Origin: Pseudomonas fluorescens
Lineage (GTDB): Bacteria > Pseudomonadota > Gammaproteobacteria > Pseudomonadales > Pseudomonadaceae
DNA: 51,954 nucleotides
Assembly (NCBI RefSeq): GCF_000967965.1
Contig: NZ_LACC01000039.1
Coordinates: 5,761-57,714, forward strand
Reading direction: 5' to 3'
Shown: positions 51,208-51,954 of the stretch, one piece after another
Layout: each line of letters begins with the position of its first letter
Position numbering within the stretch: the stretch's first letter is position 1
The notes under the pieces: generated by a model
Told to the model about the DNA's origin: nothing
Seen by the model: the letters and a program-made list of their open reading frames with translations, nothing else
Databases searched by the model: none
Translations under genes and position numbers: made by a program

Positions 51208-51713
51208 AAATTGCCCCCAACCAAGATCCGCTTTCGACGGTTTTTTTACTTATTACAGGCAATCAAAAGAACGATGCTTCATCGTGGTCTGAGAAACTCA
51301 ATGAGTTTACGCCTTTATCACGGACCGCTTCATGGCTTTTTCAGGTGGAGCTTTGTTGCTTGAGATGGCAATTGTAAAAATCGCCAAGGGGAAGTTCGTG
51401 AAGCTCTCCTCGAGGCAAGAAGGCAACAAGACCCCTGAAGGAATAAATGCACGTCCAGAACTGATTGTTCTGGGGTGTGTACGCTCGGCCAGTGAGGCCC
51501 AACCGCTTCTTCGCGCCGCAAAACCAGCCTCCCCAAGGTCTTCGTGGTGGTGATACTGCTTCGTGTAAACCACTTTTATGACTTGTAAACTACCGAGGTT
51601 TACAGTGCAAAAATGAGGGTTACAAGATTCAGGATTACCCTCGATATCTATTTTTGGTCGACACCTCAGGCTGTGATCTTACCTGCGAGCCGTGTGCGGC
51701 CACGACTGCGAAA
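51208..51713. other. Region without a clear gene
   Basis: About 500 bases with only short open frames lacking ribosome binding sites. It holds the TGTAAAC/GTTTACA repeats listed separately. It may be the remains of one or more mobile elements. Confidence 0.4.
51564..51626. repeat. Cluster of TGTAAAC / GTTTACA repeats
   Basis: TGTAAAC at 51584-51590 and GTTTACA at 51598-51604 form a perfect inverted repeat with a 7-base centre. TGTAAAC occurs again at 51564-51570. An outer pair CTTGTAA (51582-51588) / TTACAAG (51620-51626) is also present. The spacing resembles protein-binding or recombination sites; identity unknown. Confidence 0.5.
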
Positions 51714-51917
51714 TTACACTGCACTTGGCTGTTCAAACCCCATTCCGACCAGGAGGAAGGGCGCTTTACCGCCCTCGGCTCTCTGTACGGTTCGTACATT
51801 GAGGCCAGAAATTTCGGCGAGCGTTTCCTGTGACCACTGGCGCATCTCTCGCCACATCTTGAGCATGGCAGCCAACTCATCAGGGGTCAGGACTCGTGGC
51901 TGAGTAGAGTCATTCAT
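51714..51917 (-). pseudogene. Truncated XRE-family helix-turn-helix regulator
   Basis: The N-terminus is a normal Cro/C1 helix-turn-helix: MLKMWREMRQWSQETLAEISGLNVRTVQRAEGGKA (about residues 16-50). After GGKA the sequence no longer looks like the family, reads FLLVGMGFEQPSAV and stops. Relatives continue with a helical C-terminal domain. The break at about 51758 marks a junction with the DNA to the left, and what follows is foreign to the gene. Confidence 0.7.
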
Positions 51918-51954
51918 TGCTTCTGGAGCCTTGCTAAGGAAACTCTGAAAAAGA

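Noticed and set aside
51564..51626. CRISPR repeats
   Set aside because: Only three or four short 7-base units with irregular spacing; no array or cas genes.
51925..51954. Insertion sequence end at the right edge
   Set aside because: The last 30 bases loosely resemble an IS5-type end, but no transposase or second end is visible within the window.

Overview
The window is chromosomal DNA of a fluorescent-group Pseudomonas. Evidence: an 83-residue OprI lipoprotein, an EF-P with Arg32 next to its EarP rhamnosyltransferase, a SagS homologue with the expected length and phosphorelay residues, and the REP repeats typical of P. fluorescens-type genomes. From memory, much of positions 200-31300 follows the P. 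aeruginosa PA2854-PA2824 block (L,D-transpeptidase, oprI, earP-efp, ohr-ohrR, class II DAHP synthase, deaD, tpm, htpX, aminotransferase, msrB, gpx-ospR, sagS), with a few genes added.

Region 1 (1-31300) is core. It holds envelope genes (L,D-transpeptidase, OprI), two unrelated DAHP synthases for aromatic synthesis, a PilZ protein and thioredoxin-like protein with overlapping divergent starts, a panE-like reductase, CysB and a Gre factor. There is a strong peroxide and sulfur-oxidation theme: Ohr/OhrR, MsrB, Gpx/OspR and, further on, a free-Met-sulfoxide reductase. deaD and htpX appear to have long or heat-shock-like 5' control regions.

Region 2 (28900-39740) is signalling: SagS, a DUF815 ATPase overlapping the fRMsr gene, a very large Cache-type HD-GYP protein, and a BvgS/EvgS-type unorthodox kinase. 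The partner BvgA/EvgA-type response regulator is cut off: only its LuxR half (39426 to about 39744) remains.

Region 3 (about 39745-51954) is an AT-richer accessory island that starts exactly where the regulator is broken. It carries a compact Tn7-like operon on the minus strand, tnsA-tnsB-tnsC-tniQ. The TniQ/TnsD-like protein is 848 residues long and looks like an N-terminal zinc-binding TniQ domain followed by six or seven tandem excisionase/MerR-like helix-turn-helix modules. A decayed second DDE transposase lies upstream of tnsA. Next come a protein of unknown family and a divergent pair that I read as TnpT (KfrA-N plus long coiled coil) and TnpS (tyrosine recombinase), the cointegrate-resolution pair of Tn4651-type Tn3-family transposons. 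A structured intergenic region between them has the layout of a resolution site. No Tn3-family tnpA is present in the window. The right end has an unknown 170-residue protein, a 53-residue small protein, a stretch with TGTAAAC/GTTTACA repeats, and an XRE regulator cut off at about 51758. I could not fix the right end of the Tn7-like element.

No tRNA, rRNA or CRISPR array was seen.
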